DNA of 64,000 nt from Phytophthora quininea. Its lineage: Eukaryota > Oomycota > Peronosporomycetes > Peronosporales > Peronosporaceae. Positions 53,430 through 64,000 of this stretch are shown in pieces (positions within the stretch are counted from its first letter, which is position 1; each line of letters opens with the position of its first letter). The DNA is taken from the NCBI GenBank assembly GCA_011947345.1, contig JAAVTG010000425.1, positions 36,850 to 100,849 on the forward strand, in the 5' to 3' direction. The translations under genes were made by a program, and so were the position numbers. The notes below the pieces were generated by a model. That model searched no databases and was not told the origin of the DNA. It was given only the letters and a program-made list of their open reading frames with translations.

Positions 53430-54744
53430 ATGCGAGTTTACGTCCCCCACCTATGTCGAGCGCTCGGCCTCCTCTGCGCTCTCAGCTTAGTCACGCCCGC
53501 TCAAGCTTCGACGTGCAAGAGTTTCGACGACACCAGCAACACGTTCTTCACATCTCTAAAGGCACAACTCGGCAATGTTCCTGGCGCTGTGCTCACGTCG
53601 TTCAACGAGGTGGCCGATGCGTTTCCACAGCTAGCGACGTGTGTTGCTGCGCTCGACACAAAGGCCATCTACACTTCACTTGGCACGTCGTCAGGATCCC
53701 AGAACGTAACCCAAGTTTTCGAGGATCCCAACTTTAACCTTAACTCCCCGCCAACAGGACCAACGCATGCGAACTGTTGAAGACCACGGTCATCCCGGGC
53801 GTGGAGTCAGTCATGAAAGATGTCATCATGGACGCGTTGGATAGCACCGGCGGCTGCTGTGACGGGCTCACGGCCCAGATTAAGACGCTCTTCGGCGACT
53901 CGCTTGATACGATGGTCACGAAGTTAGCGGAAGGTGTAGTCAATATCGGGTGCTCGCAGAGAACGTTCACGAACCTGGCCGGCACTGCCACGAGTGAGGT
54001 CTGCGGCTACTCGATTGTCAACTCGTTCAACCCCATCCTGGCATCGGCCGACAACAGTACCATGACGAGTTTGCTCCAAATCCCAAACAACCAGTTGTGC
54101 AATGCGTTCGGTGGTCAGGAGTTTACAACCACGCAAGGCGCAAAGGTGACACTCCCGTTCGGCACGAATAACATCGACAGCATGGGCATCTGCACCCAGC
54201 CTCTGGACGAGTTCGTCCAGTACTTGGCATCGTGGCGGATTTGGTCGCTGCAACTCAATGCTGGAGGCGCCACAATCACGCTGTCGGACTTGTTCGCGTC
54301 GGGTAAAGCCCTTCGCTCGGACCTTTTGCGGCCTACTTGACGACCTCGACGAACCTGCCGATGATGGTGATGCGTTCAATCGACAAATTGGTCGTTGCCG
54401 CAAATGACTACTATTCACCCTCGGGAAGCGGTTATGATGGTGGTTCTGGCGACTACAACAACGGTGGGGATACGAGCTCAAGTTACAGCCCTATGTTCAT
54501 GGTGGATATGTTTGTAGAATGGGTGAACGCTTCCGGCTCGACCTTGCAGCTGCATGTCCCCAACAGCGGTGGCTGCAATTACTCGGGCCAAACTGTCACG
54601 GAGGTTTACCCTGCGGATGTTGCGAACACTTCAAATACTTCGACGACGACTGCGACGACGAAGAAGTCTGCCGGTGGTCGTGCGATTCTCGAAACGACAG
54701 TGTCTGCCATAGCCCTCCTAGTGGCCGCGGCGATCATGCTATAA
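53430..54744 (+). CDS. Secreted, probably GPI-anchored protein of unknown function (two homopolymer frameshifts)
   Basis: About 438 codons: signal peptide (MRVYVPHLCRALGLLCALSL...AQA), a first part with CKSFDDTSNTFF, a long middle part (CCDGLTAQIKTLFGDSLDTM, QFEDP... NNIDSMGICTQPLDEF), a Gly/Ser/Tyr-rich linker (YYSPSGSGYDGGSGDYNN) and a hydrophobic GPI-type end (ISALLVAAAIML-like). Frames change at CCCC (53746-53749) and TTTT (54324-54327). One more base in each run gives a continuous protein. No named domain is recognised. It is convergent with GH7 copy 2. A remnant of its 3' end also lies beside GH7 copy 1. Confidence 0.7.
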
Positions 54745-54827
54745 GAAGTTGACTGCGAAGAAGTTCGTTGGAAGAACTAGTACGCTGTAATTCAGAACTT
54801 ACTCAACGCTCTTTATGCATATCGACT

Positions 54828-56205
54828 CTAGTACGTCGACCCAAAGTCTCCCGAGCGAATGTTCATGAACTTCACAGCCGCATCAGGACTCGCAGCAAAG
54901 ACGCTCTCGGGGTCGCCACCGGGATTCGGGCATCGGCCACGTAGTCTCCCCGGCAGCGACGGATCCTCGCCGGTTTTGTAGCTGTCCAGCCACGTCATGT
55001 TGGAGCCGTAGTCGACCCAGATACTCATGGCCAACGTCATGCCGCCGACCATTTGCCGGCCGAGCTGTGCAAGTCCTCCCATCACGTACGGGTGGTCACC
55101 AAAGTACTCCTTGGACGCCTTGCACATGTCGTCGGTGATGGAATCGGTGCCGTTGAGAGCCTCCCACGTGCTTTTCGGGTTGGCCACCACGCGATCGTCC
55201 TGCTTGTACAGCCGTCGGATCTCCACCAGCTCGCCCTTGTCAGTGTTGTCGTTCGTCACAAACTGCGTGACGATGGTGAACGGCCGAGTCGTGTCGATGT
55301 CGTACTTGCTGCCGGGGCCGTAGAACTCTTTGTTGCCCAGTCGGAACGGATTGAAGTCGCATCCAGGGCGGTCGCACCACCCCGAGTAGCGTGTTTCAGG
55401 CGTGTTTCCGCAGTCTTTCGCGTCCAGACATCTCTGTGCGCCGTCGGTCGAGCACGGGTGCGACACATAGGTAGTCGCCATACTGCTGGCTTCCCAGATA
55501 TCGAACTCAGTGCAGCAGGCTCCGTACGTGTTATTCAGGTTGGCCTCACCGTCCATGAACCGAATGTCGTGTTGGCATTGAGCATCGCAGTACCCGGTGC
55601 CGTACGCAGCTCCGGCGGTGTTGACCGGGAAGCGTGAAGTCCCGCCATCAGCATCCATCTTGGAGAAGTACAAGGCCCCGTTCGTGCCGCAGGGTAGCGT
55701 CGACACGTCAACATCGAACGTGAACTCCTGGTTGAGCAGCTGGAACTGCTTGTACTTCTTGCCCGAACCGTCCAGCATGTACACTCGAGTGCCCACCCCG
55801 CCGGGCGTTTGCAGCTTCAAAGTCAAGGCGTTGTCGTTCGTAGTGATGCTGTGGTTGGCTGTATACGCTGCGCCTTGCAGCTCACACTTCTCGGCGCAGT
55901 CCTTGGGGGTCGAGCATACGCTCGTGTTCCACTTGTTGTCTTCGAAGCACATTTCGCCCGTCCCGACTGCGGTGATCTTGCGCCAGTTGGCGTCGATCAC
56001 TATCGACGATTTCTCCGTCACGCAGTTGGCGACCCCGTATCCGCTTGTGCGACTTGACCGACTTGAGCCTGCACTTTAGCGACTGCCGTGCAGGTTTGCG
56101 ATGGTAACGAAGGGTGCTCCTCCGGCACGAGAGTACCAACTTGCTGACCCGAGGATAAGTGGATTCCGATGCTTGCGAGGCTGATGGCGGTGTAGAGAAC
56201 TTCAT
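54828..56205 (-). CDS. GH7 cellulase, copy 2
   Basis: From 56021 to 54828 the frame is open and complete through the catalytic domain: IDANWR, CTEFDIWEAS (nucleophile Glu, Asp, acid/base Glu kept; Asn to Ser after it), and the same GDFGSTY end as copy 1. The 5' part is broken. The signal peptide has ACACCGCC where copy 1 has ACACCCGCC, and the shift before VANCVTEKSS is the same as in copy 1. At 55600-55570 it has CQHDIRFMDG where copy 1 has CPKSGKFMDG. Apart from the start region this copy is the more intact one. Confidence 0.88.
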
Positions 56206-56248
56206 GGAGGATCAAGACCGTCCGGAGACTGTAGCAGCTGAAGCGTGG

Positions 56249-56263
56249 AAATTGAGAAATGGA
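56249..56263 (-). promoter_or_regulatory. Oomycete Inr core promoter of GH7 copy 2
   Basis: On the minus strand TCCATTTCTCAATTT, identical to copy 1, 44 bp before the ATG at 56205. Confidence 0.7.
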
Positions 56264-56530
56264 TGGAGTGGTGGTGAGAGATCCTTACCTGTTCGTGCAT
56301 GCATACGGGGCGCCGGCCATTAGTTGAAGACGTATGGAGTCGGGGCGGTGCTCAAGATCGGCACTTCCAATCCCGGGTAAACTCCGTAAAGAAGGCAGCG
56401 TGCGGATGTGTGGGTAGTAGTAATGGTGCTGAACTTGGATCTCCATGAATCGTTAGCCGCACTTCATTGCTTCTTGCGGTTTGTATTGTCGCCGTTTGAG
56501 TGAATTCGAGCAGTTAAACGACTTTTGCTG

Positions 56531-57411
56531 CAGGGTTCTCCACACAGAACTGAAGTTTACTTGTCAAAAACGAACGTCACGTCATTATTAGCGTCGTCAG
56601 CTATTTTAATAGCTTCTTAATAAGACATCTGTTTGTGTCTATCCAACATCACGGTGTCGTTGACGCTTTTGATAAATCGGATAGGACAGCAAGTCTTACT
56701 TCATACTTGTAAGGCAGGCACCCACCGGCATGCTCTGTCGATCTGAAATCGTGTCCCCGTACTACGGGCCATAGAGCATGCCGGCTTACCCAGCCACGCC
56801 AAGCTGCATGGATGTGCTGACGAGCTGCTGGCCTTGTGCAGAACGAGTCCCATGCAACACTAAACGTGTTGACATTCACGACAACCGAGTTGACGATATC
56901 GACATCCGTGTTGACTGGAACGCCACCCAACCAAATGACTGGTCAACATGGCCCATAGATGGTCAACCGTTAGGAGAGACTTCGCTCCAAGTAATGCGCC
57001 GGTCTTTCCCGCGCGACGCACGGGATTTTCGACACCCACCACACACTCTCGGGGCTGCCTCGCACCTCATCTCTTCGACACCACAGCGAGGCATGCCTCT
57101 GATAACTACGAACGATCGCCTTTCCCCAACGTTTTTCACGGAGTCGCAATATGGAAGTCAGTTTTACTGTCTGGAATGGCCCAGCAACAACGTAGTGCTG
57201 CTCTCGGACAGGCCAGCCCAACAAGGATTTTCGTCGTATGGAACCGATATACTGGTACAATACCGGTGTTAAAGGGAGTGGTCGCCTATGTACCGGTACG
57301 GTACCGATTTACCGGTATAATACCTGTGACAAAAGAGGGAGGGGCTTGAAAGCATTTCCAGTAATAATCATCTTCTTCCTGTAAAACTCTTTACAGTGAG
57401 AGATGAACGTC
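56531..57411. other. Spacer with GTTGAC and ACCGGTA motif clusters
   Basis: No gene is supported. GTTGAC/GTCAAC occurs repeatedly at about 56865-56965. ACCGGTA/TACCGGT palindromic motifs cluster at 57240-57330 and look like the end of a small transposable element. Confidence 0.4.
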
Positions 57412-58590
57412 TCAGATAACCTTGTTGTCCTTGAACACCCACTGCAGCTTCTGCTTGAACCAGTCGTCAAACAGCATCGCCTGCAACTTGGAAGGGGTGA
57501 AGGCGCCGCCCGTGTTGTTGACAGTCGCATTCTTGTTCGCCTCGTCGATTATGATCGCCGTCGCATTTTGACCTGCGTTTGCAGTCTCAGTCTTGTTGGC
57601 CAACTCGCTCTCCCCACCATTTAATCAACGCCTCACTCTTACCCTTTTCACGGTTGTAGATCTTAATGTAGTCGTTCAACGCCTGCAACTTTTGGCCGCG
57701 TCGAGCCAAAAGAGATCGCTGCCAAACTTGAGCAGATCGAAAACTTCGTCCACCGATTTGCCGCTGCTAAGCCAAGCCGCTTGCTGGTCAGTCCGTAGGT
57801 TCTTCACAATGTCCTTCGCTCCCTATGCCACCCTTGCAGTTGCAAGCGAGCTTGTTAACTGTCCATCTCCATATCGCCTTGTAAGGACGTCAATCAACCC
57901 TGTCGCGTCGTCGGGGAACTTCAGATTGTAATGTGAGACGAATTTGGTCAGATACAACATTTAAAGCACTGACAGTGTGCAGCTACGCCCTGATAAAATC
58001 TCCCAGCACTTCATTTAGCATCTGGAGTCGTGTATCACAGATACAATGACCTTTGCCACTGCGTCGTCTCCGTAACATGTCGAGAGGGTGCCTATCACCA
58101 TCATTTTACCATCAGGGAACTTCTCGTTGAGATGCGTGGCGTACTTGGTATAGAATGCCACCTTAGCCATCTTCAGCCGATCGTCCAGATGAACTTTCAG
58201 CGGCTTATCCTCGGTGCTTGGCTTCCAGAGAGTCGACACAATCGTCTTCACCACTGCGTCATTTCGATAGTGCTTCCCAAGAGTGCCTACTAACGTGATT
58301 TTCTGATCAGGGAGCATATAGGTTGAACTCCGAGATGGACTTGGTCAGAGTCTCCTGCTTCTTGCTACTCAGTGTAGCCACGGTATCGTCGCCAAGGTTG
58401 AGCCTTTTCAACACGTCCGCCGGGGCCTTCTTGGGGTCAAGCGGCCTGTTTTGCAAATTCTCAACAACATTGTGGAGCGGACACTGAGACCGGGAAGTTG
58501 GTTGCCGTAACAGCCGTCGAGGACCCGCGCTGAAGAATCGCAGCAGCCAAGAAGTTGAGTTAATTCAGATTGTTCCAATAGTTGTGGGTC
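57412..58590 (-). pseudogene. Decayed repeat-type (WY/LWY-like) RXLR-class effector
   Basis: Minus-strand pieces in several frames carry repeated modules of the type KFPD....LIG/V.TL...YGDDAVAK (e.g. GTLSTCYGDDAVAKVIVSVI at about 58030-58085, GTLGKHYRNDAVVKTIVSTL at about 58230-58285, VLTRRYGDGQLTSSLATA at about 57840). LNLGDDTVATLSSKK lies upstream and WFKQKLQWVFKD at the end. Such modules make up the C-terminal WY/LWY repeats of many Phytophthora effectors. A possible signal-peptide remnant (LAAAILQRGSSTAVTA) lies near 58540, without an ATG and with no RXLR motif seen. Multiple frame breaks and an internal stop make it a pseudogene. Its 5' end abuts the truncated ABC gene. Confidence 0.65.
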
Positions 58591-58602
58591 CACCAGGTCG
58601 TT

Positions 58603-59445
58603 CTAAACGGACACACGATCAGCGTCCTGCTTGGCTGCGTCTTTGCGATCATTTACCAAGGCACCGACTACACCACGTACAGTGGAGCAAACTCTGGCAT
58701 CGGTCTGGTCTTCGTGAGCACCATTTTCCTCGGCCTGATTGGCTTCAACAGCGTCATGCCCATTGCTGCCGACGAACGCACCGCCTTCTACCGCGAGCGC
58801 TCATCCGAGACGTACAATGCGTTGTGGTATTTCATCGCCGGAACTTTGGCCGAGATTCCGTACGTCTTCGTCTCCAGTCTGCTCTTCTGCATCATCTTCT
58901 ACCCGAGCGTCGGCTTCACGGGCTACATTACGTTCTTCTACTACTGGCTCGTGGTCTCGATGAACGCGCTGCTCTTCGTCTACTTTGGTCAGTTGATGGT
59001 GTTTGCACTGCCAAGCGTGGCAGTTGCCTCGACACTGGGCGCGCTCTTTAGCGGCATCTTCATGCTCTTCGCCGGCTTCAACCCGCCCGCAGGCAGTATT
59101 CCAACGGGTTACATGTGGGTGCACTGGATCTCCCCGCCGACGTACACGATCGCCATCTTAGTGTCGTTGGTGTTCGCCGACTGTGCCGATGGAAGCACCG
59201 ACGGCATCAGCTGCAGCGCGCTGAAGAGCGCGCCGCCCACCGTTGGGGACATGACTCTCAAGCAGTACGTGGAAGTCACGTTCGACATGAAACACGACGA
59301 CATCTGGAGGAACGCCAGCATCATGATCGTGCTGATCATCGTCTTCCGGGTGCTGGCGCTGCGCTACATAAACCACTGGACCCCGTTTGCAGGAGCAGCA
59401 CCACCACGTGTTCGTCAGTTGACTTCGTCTCGAAAGGTCATTTAA
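58603..59445 (+). pseudogene. 5'-truncated PDR-type ABC transporter (last membrane domain only)
   Basis: Starts abruptly at VFAIIYQGTDYTTYSGAN, which corresponds to about 63150 in the full-length neighbour. It runs through the second transmembrane domain (FNSVMPIAADERTAFYRERS, AGTLAEIPYVF, GFNPPAGSIPTGYMWVHWIS) to a stop at 59445. The C-terminus HWTPFAGAAPPRVRQ differs from the neighbour's YINHLKR. Both nucleotide-binding domains are missing, so it cannot transport. It lies directly upstream of the full gene as a broken tandem duplicate. Confidence 0.85.
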
Positions 59446-59598
59446 CGACGTGCTGACCACTCTTTCCACTGTTTCCACCGTCGTGATCATCAAGATTTTC
59501 CATACGCACGTTTACGCAGGAAGCGGTCAGTCAGTGGCACTGACTGACTCAGTGGTGCCATGGAGCATCACCACCGCAGGCACCACTGCGAATCCTTC

Positions 59599-59613
59599 CT
59601 CACTTTGCAATTT
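59599..59613 (+). promoter_or_regulatory. Oomycete Inr core promoter of the PDR transporter
   Basis: CTCACTTTGCAATTT matches CTCATTYYNCAWTTT with one change, 13 bp before the ATG at 59627. It argues against the upstream in-frame start at 59450. Confidence 0.65.
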
Positions 59614-59626
59614 GCCTGCGGACACG

Positions 59627-62600
59627 ATGGGTGCTCAAGAGGATCCTTCGACTGATGCCGGTTCCGACGCGGTGCCCGACAAGCCCTTGGCACCCAAGAT
59701 GTCGACGTACCGCTTGCCTCGCTTCAACTCTCGCCGCTTAAATGCCAACGGCTCGTTCGGCGACTACGACCGCCTGCCTCGCACCGTGAGCATGTTCCCG
59801 GAGCCCCGCAATCTCACGCTGGACGACCTCAACAGCGCCGACTCGCTCATGGCCAACGGCGTCTTCACCATGAATTCCACATTGTCCAACGTCATTGAGA
59901 ACGCTCTCGGCCACGCCATCCCCGGGATGGAGGTGCGCTTCAAAACCTCGAGCTGTCGGCCGAGGTGCCTCTTATCAAGAGCGGCGGGCTCGAAGTACCG
60001 ACGATTTGGTCGCAGATGCAGCAGGGTCTAGGCGGGGTCTGCAAGTCCGATCACCTCACCGTTGAGAAGAAGATCCTGCGTGGTATCACCGGCGCGTTCC
60101 GACCGGGTCGCACCACGCTGGTGCTTGGGCAGCCCGGCTCAGGCAAGTCGTCGCTTATGAAGGTGCTGGCCAACCGCTTCCATCTGAACAAGAACATCAT
60201 GTTGAGTGGAGACATCAAGTACAACGGCAAGGATCGAGCAGAACTGCTGGGAGTGTTGCAGCGATACGTGGCTTACGCCAACCAGATTGATGAACACTTC
60301 CCGACTCTCACTGTGCAGGAGACGTTTGAGTTTGCTCACCAGTGCTGTGTCGGAAAAGATCTCGAGGATTGGGCAAAGGAAGCTCTTCAGCGCTGCACTC
60401 CAGAACGACACGAATACGCGTTGGAGATCGTGACAGCGCACCACAACTTTGCGCCGGATCTGATGGTCAAGAAACTTGGACTGGAGAACTGCAAGGACAC
60501 TGTCGTGGGGAATGCCATGTTGCGAGGTGTGTCTGGTGGAGAACGCAAACGTGTCACCACGGGAGAAATGCTCGTCGGTAGAAAACGACTCCAGTTATTG
60601 GACGAGATCAGCACTGGGCTTGACAGTGCCGCCACGTTCGACATTTGCAAGTCACTCAAGAGTGCGGCGCGCAACTTCAACGCTACCATTGTCGTCTCGT
60701 TGCTGCAGCCTTCTCCCGAGGTCTTCGAGCTCTTCGACGACGTGCTGCTGATGAACGAAGGCAGCATCATGTTCCACGGCAATCGACTGGATGCAGTGCC
60801 GTACTTTGAGAATATGGGATTCCACTGTCCGCCGCGTAAGGATGTCGCCGATTTCCTGTTGGATCTCGGCACGAACAAGCAGGACGTGTATGTTGTCGGT
60901 GGTCCTGCGAGTGTGCCGTATCGGTCTGCAGATTTTGCCGACCGCTTCCGTGAGTCGAGTATCTTCCAGGCTACCCTAAAGTACTTGGCTGTCCCCGCCA
61001 AGGAGCACAAAATGATTCCGGACGTCAAACCATTTCGTCAGACGTTTATGGAGGACTTCGTCATCTTACTGCGCCGTCAGATCACACTCACATCGCGCGA
61101 TGTGACTTACCTCATTGGTCGCGCGTTCATGAACATCGTCATGGGGTTGCTCTATGGCTCTACGTTCTGGCAGATGGATGATGCCAACAGCCAACTCATC
61201 TTGGGTCTTCTCTTCTCGTGCGCTATATTCCTCTCGCTGAGTCAAGCTTCGCAAGTCCCCGTTTTTATGGAGGCCCGTCGTGTATTCTACAAACAACGAG
61301 GAGCCAACTTCTTCCGAACGAGCGCGTACGTGCTGTCCATCTCGGTCTCTCAGATCCCATTGGCAATGCTGGAAACGATTGTGTTTGGTTCTATCACGTA
61401 CTGGTTTGGTGGATACGTGAATGAGGCGGACCGGTTCATCGTCTTCCTCGTCACGCTATTCTTGTGTGAGATGTGGTTCACCAGCTTCTTCTTCTTCCTC
61501 TCAACAGCGTCACCGAATTTGACCATCGCCCAACCAGTCTTGATGATGTCCATTCTCTTCTGCTTGCTGTTTGGAGGCTTCTTGATCTCCAAGGACAATA
61601 TTCCCGACTACCTTATTTGGATTTACTGGATGGACCCCATGGCGTGGTGCATCCGCTCGCTGAGTGTCAACCAGTATCTCGCGTCCAAGTTCAAAGTGTG
61701 CGTCTACCAAGGCATTGACTACTGCGCTCAGTCCGGGCTAAACGTTGGCGAGTATAGCCTCGGGGTGTTTAACTTGCAGACTGACTCCGTTTGGATCTGG
61801 TATGGCTGGGTATACTTGGTCGCCGGGTATTTCTTGTTCATCTGCTGCTCCTGTTTCGCGCTTGAGTACAAGCGCTATGAGAGCCCCGAGAATGTCGCTA
61901 TTGTGGAGCAGGACGAGCAGGCTGCCAAGGACCAAATGGCCTATGCCAAAATGCCGCCCACACCCAGAGATAATCCCGACAATGTCATTGAGATCCACGA
62001 CGTGGAAGACATTATGGGCGGTGTCCCCACTATCACCGTCCCCATCGAACCTACCGGCCGTGGCATTTCTCTTCCGGTCACCCTCGCATTTGCGGATTTA
62101 TGGTATTCGGTACCTCTACCGGGCAGCACCAACGAAGATATCGATCTGCTCAAGGGTGTGTCTGGATTCGCGCTGCCCGGAACAATGACCGCGCTCATGG
62201 GGTCCTCCGGCGCTGGCAAGACTACCCTCATGGACGTCATTGCCGGACGCAAGACCGGAGGAAAAATCCGAGGCAAGATCCTGCTCAACGGACACCCGGC
62301 CAACGACCTCGCCGTGCGCCGATGCACGGGATACTGCGAGCAGATGGACATCCACTCCGACTCGGCCACGGTTCGTGAAGCTCTCATCTTCTCGGCCATG
62401 CTGCGTCAGGACGCCAGCATCTCCACCGCTCAGAAGATGGAGTCCGTCGAGGAGTGCATTGAGCTGCTAGAACTCGGACCTATCGCCGACAAGATCATCC
62501 GCGGATCGTCCACCGAGCAGATGAAGCGCGTGACCATCGGCGTGGAGCTGGCGGCGCAGCCCAGCATCATCTTCATGGACGAGCCCACGAGCGGCCTGGA

Positions 62601-63907
62601 CGCGCGCTCCGCCAAGCTCATCATGAACGGCGTGCGCAAGATCGCCGACTCGGGCCGCACCATCGTCTGCACCATCCACCAGCCCAGCACCGAGGTCTTC
62701 AACCTGTTTGACTCGTTGCTGCTGTTGCGTCGCGGCGGCCGGATGGTCTTCTTTGGTGAACTCGGCAGGGACTCGCAGAACCTCATCGACTACTTCCAGG
62801 CCTTCCCGGACGTGAAGCCGATCACCCCGGGATACAACCCGGCCACGTGGATGCTCGAGTGTATCGGCGCTGGTGTCGGTGGTAGCAAGGCTGGCGGTGA
62901 CAACTCGCAGCCGCTCGATTTCGCGGAACGGTTTTGGTGAGCGACCAGAAGGTGTTGATGGAGGAGGATCTGGACCAGGACGGCGTGTTGCATCCGTCGG
63001 CGCACCTGCCGGAGATGAAGTTTGACCGGAAGCGTGCTTCTAACGGGAAGACGCAGTTCTATCTGCTGTGTATGCGATTCTTCCGGATGTACTGGCGCAC
63101 TCCGACGTACAATCTCACTCGTCTGATGATCTGCATCTTGTTGGCGGTCATCTTTGCCATCATTTACCAAGGCACAGACTACACCACGTATAGTGGGGCG
63201 AACGCCGGCGTGGGTCTGATCTTCGTGAGTTCGATCTTCCTTGGTCTCATCGGCTTCAACAGTGTCATGCCCGTTGCCGCCGACGAACGCACTGCCTTCT
63301 ACCGTGAGCGCGCGTCGCAGACGTACAACGCGCTGTGGTATTTCGTAGCGGGCACGCTGGCCGAGATCCCGTACGTGTTCTTGTCGTGCCTGCTGTTCTG
63401 CATCATCTTCTACCCAAGCGTCGGCTTCACAGGATACTCCACGTTCTTCTACTACTGGTTGGTGGTCTCCACGAATACGCTGCAGTTCGTGTACCTCGGT
63501 CAGTTGTTGGTGTACGCGCTGCCCAGTGTCGCGGTGGCCACCGCCCTCGGTGCGCTCTTGAACTCCATCTTCATGTTATTCACCGGCTTCAACCCGCCCG
63601 CCGGCAGCATTCCGGCGGGGTACAAGTGGGTCCATTGGATCTCGCCGCCCACGTACACTATTGCAATCCTCGCCTCGTTGGTCTTTGCCGATTGCTCAGA
63701 CCCCAACGGAGACCGGGACAGCTGCAAAACACTGAAGAACGCGCCGCCCACGTTCAGAGACCTGACCTTGAAAAGTACGTCGAGGACACGTTCGACATGA
63801 AGCATGGCGACATTTGGCGGAACGTCATGATCCTGCTTATCTTGGTGGTGGTCTTCCGGGTGCTGGCGCTGCTCTCGCTGCGCTACATCAACCACCTCAA
63901 GCGCTAG
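59627..63907 (+). CDS. PDR-type ABCG full transporter (three homopolymer frameshifts)
   Basis: About 1,427 codons in the order NBD1-TMD1-NBD2-TMD2, the reverse topology of pleiotropic drug resistance exporters in the plasma membrane. NBD1: Walker A GQPGSGKSS (about 60128), signature VSGGERKRVTTGEM, Walker B LLDEISTGLD. TMD1 at about 61080-61860. NBD2: Walker A GSSGAGKTTLMD (about 62200), degenerate signature SSTEQMKRVTIGVE, Walker B IIFMDEPTSGLD. TMD2 to YINHLKR. Frame breaks at AAAA (59942-59945), TTTT (62932-62935) and AAAA (63771-63774); each would be closed by one more base. The gene is probably intact. Likely role: export of plant defence compounds or drugs. Confidence 0.92.
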
Positions 63908-64000
63908 CCGGTAATTGGATAGCGATTGTGTGTCGACTGCATGTTTGTGTTAAGGAGCCGTAAGAACAGCATCTTCACGAAAGTGCCGTCATGTTCGTGC
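63908..64000. other. 3' flank of the PDR gene
   Basis: Only 93 bp remain and no gene is visible. Confidence 0.5.

Larger units (their letters stand above)
54690..56530 (-). repeat. Right arm of the GH7 inverted duplication
   Basis: Inverse of about 28795-30640. It covers the last codons of the 53.4-kb gene, the GH7 gene, the Inr promoter and upstream DNA as far as about 56530. Confidence 0.85.

Noticed and set aside
59450..59626. Upstream in-frame start for the PDR transporter
   Set aside because: The Inr promoter at 59599-59613 lies inside this stretch, so it is upstream of or at the transcription start. The ATG at 59627 fits the family N-terminus.

Overview
The window looks like a plant-pathogenic oomycete, most likely Phytophthora or a close relative. 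Four things support this: a short secreted protein with an RFLR...DDEER motif pair (RXLR effector), an elicitin-like protein, a two-domain Kazal inhibitor whose second domain is the atypical four-cysteine form, and oomycete Inr-type core promoters (TCATTYYNCAWTTT) just upstream of several start codons. Genes are compact with few short introns.

Layout. 1-8.8 kb is gene-rich: a tandem family of purple-acid-phosphatase-like metallophosphatases (the last codons of one copy at the left edge, then three copies), a GPI-type secreted Cys-rich protein and the Kazal inhibitor. 9180-22897 is a head-to-tail array of five Helitron copies of about 2.74 kb, each ending in a GC hairpin plus CTAG and abutting the next copy directly. 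A sixth, inverted solo copy lies at 46451-49186. 22.9-49.4 kb is a transposon graveyard: a hAT element with inverted subterminal minisatellites, a second hAT relic, a TIR element, a DIRS-like tyrosine-recombinase retrotransposon, MULE transposases, a Harbinger-type Myb/SANT protein, a Tudor-SN (SND1) gene fragment and a MITE. 49.6-64 kb is gene-rich again: an RXLR effector, nuclear cap-binding protein CBP20, an elicitin-like gene divergent from a GPI-type secreted protein, a GH7 cellulase, a decayed repeat-type (WY-like) effector, and a truncated plus a full-length PDR-type ABC transporter.

The GH7 cellulase occurs twice, at 29.1-30.5 kb (+) and 54.8-56.2 kb (-). Both are embedded in an inverted duplication of about 1.8 kb whose arms are separated by about 24 kb of mostly transposon DNA.

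Taken together, the recognisable host genes are a secretome set for plant interaction: phosphate scavenging (PAPs), cellulose attack (GH7), protease inhibition (Kazal), sterol binding (elicitin-like), effectors, and toxin or drug export (PDR). They surround a repeat-rich core, as expected for a two-speed oomycete genome.

Important caveat. Nearly every frameshift in the conserved genes (PAP1, PAP2, CBP20, the PDR transporter, the 53.4 kb secreted protein, the Helitron helicases) lies in a short homopolymer run and would be cured by one more base of that run. This looks like a systematic homopolymer under-call in the assembly, so several broken genes here may be intact in the organism.
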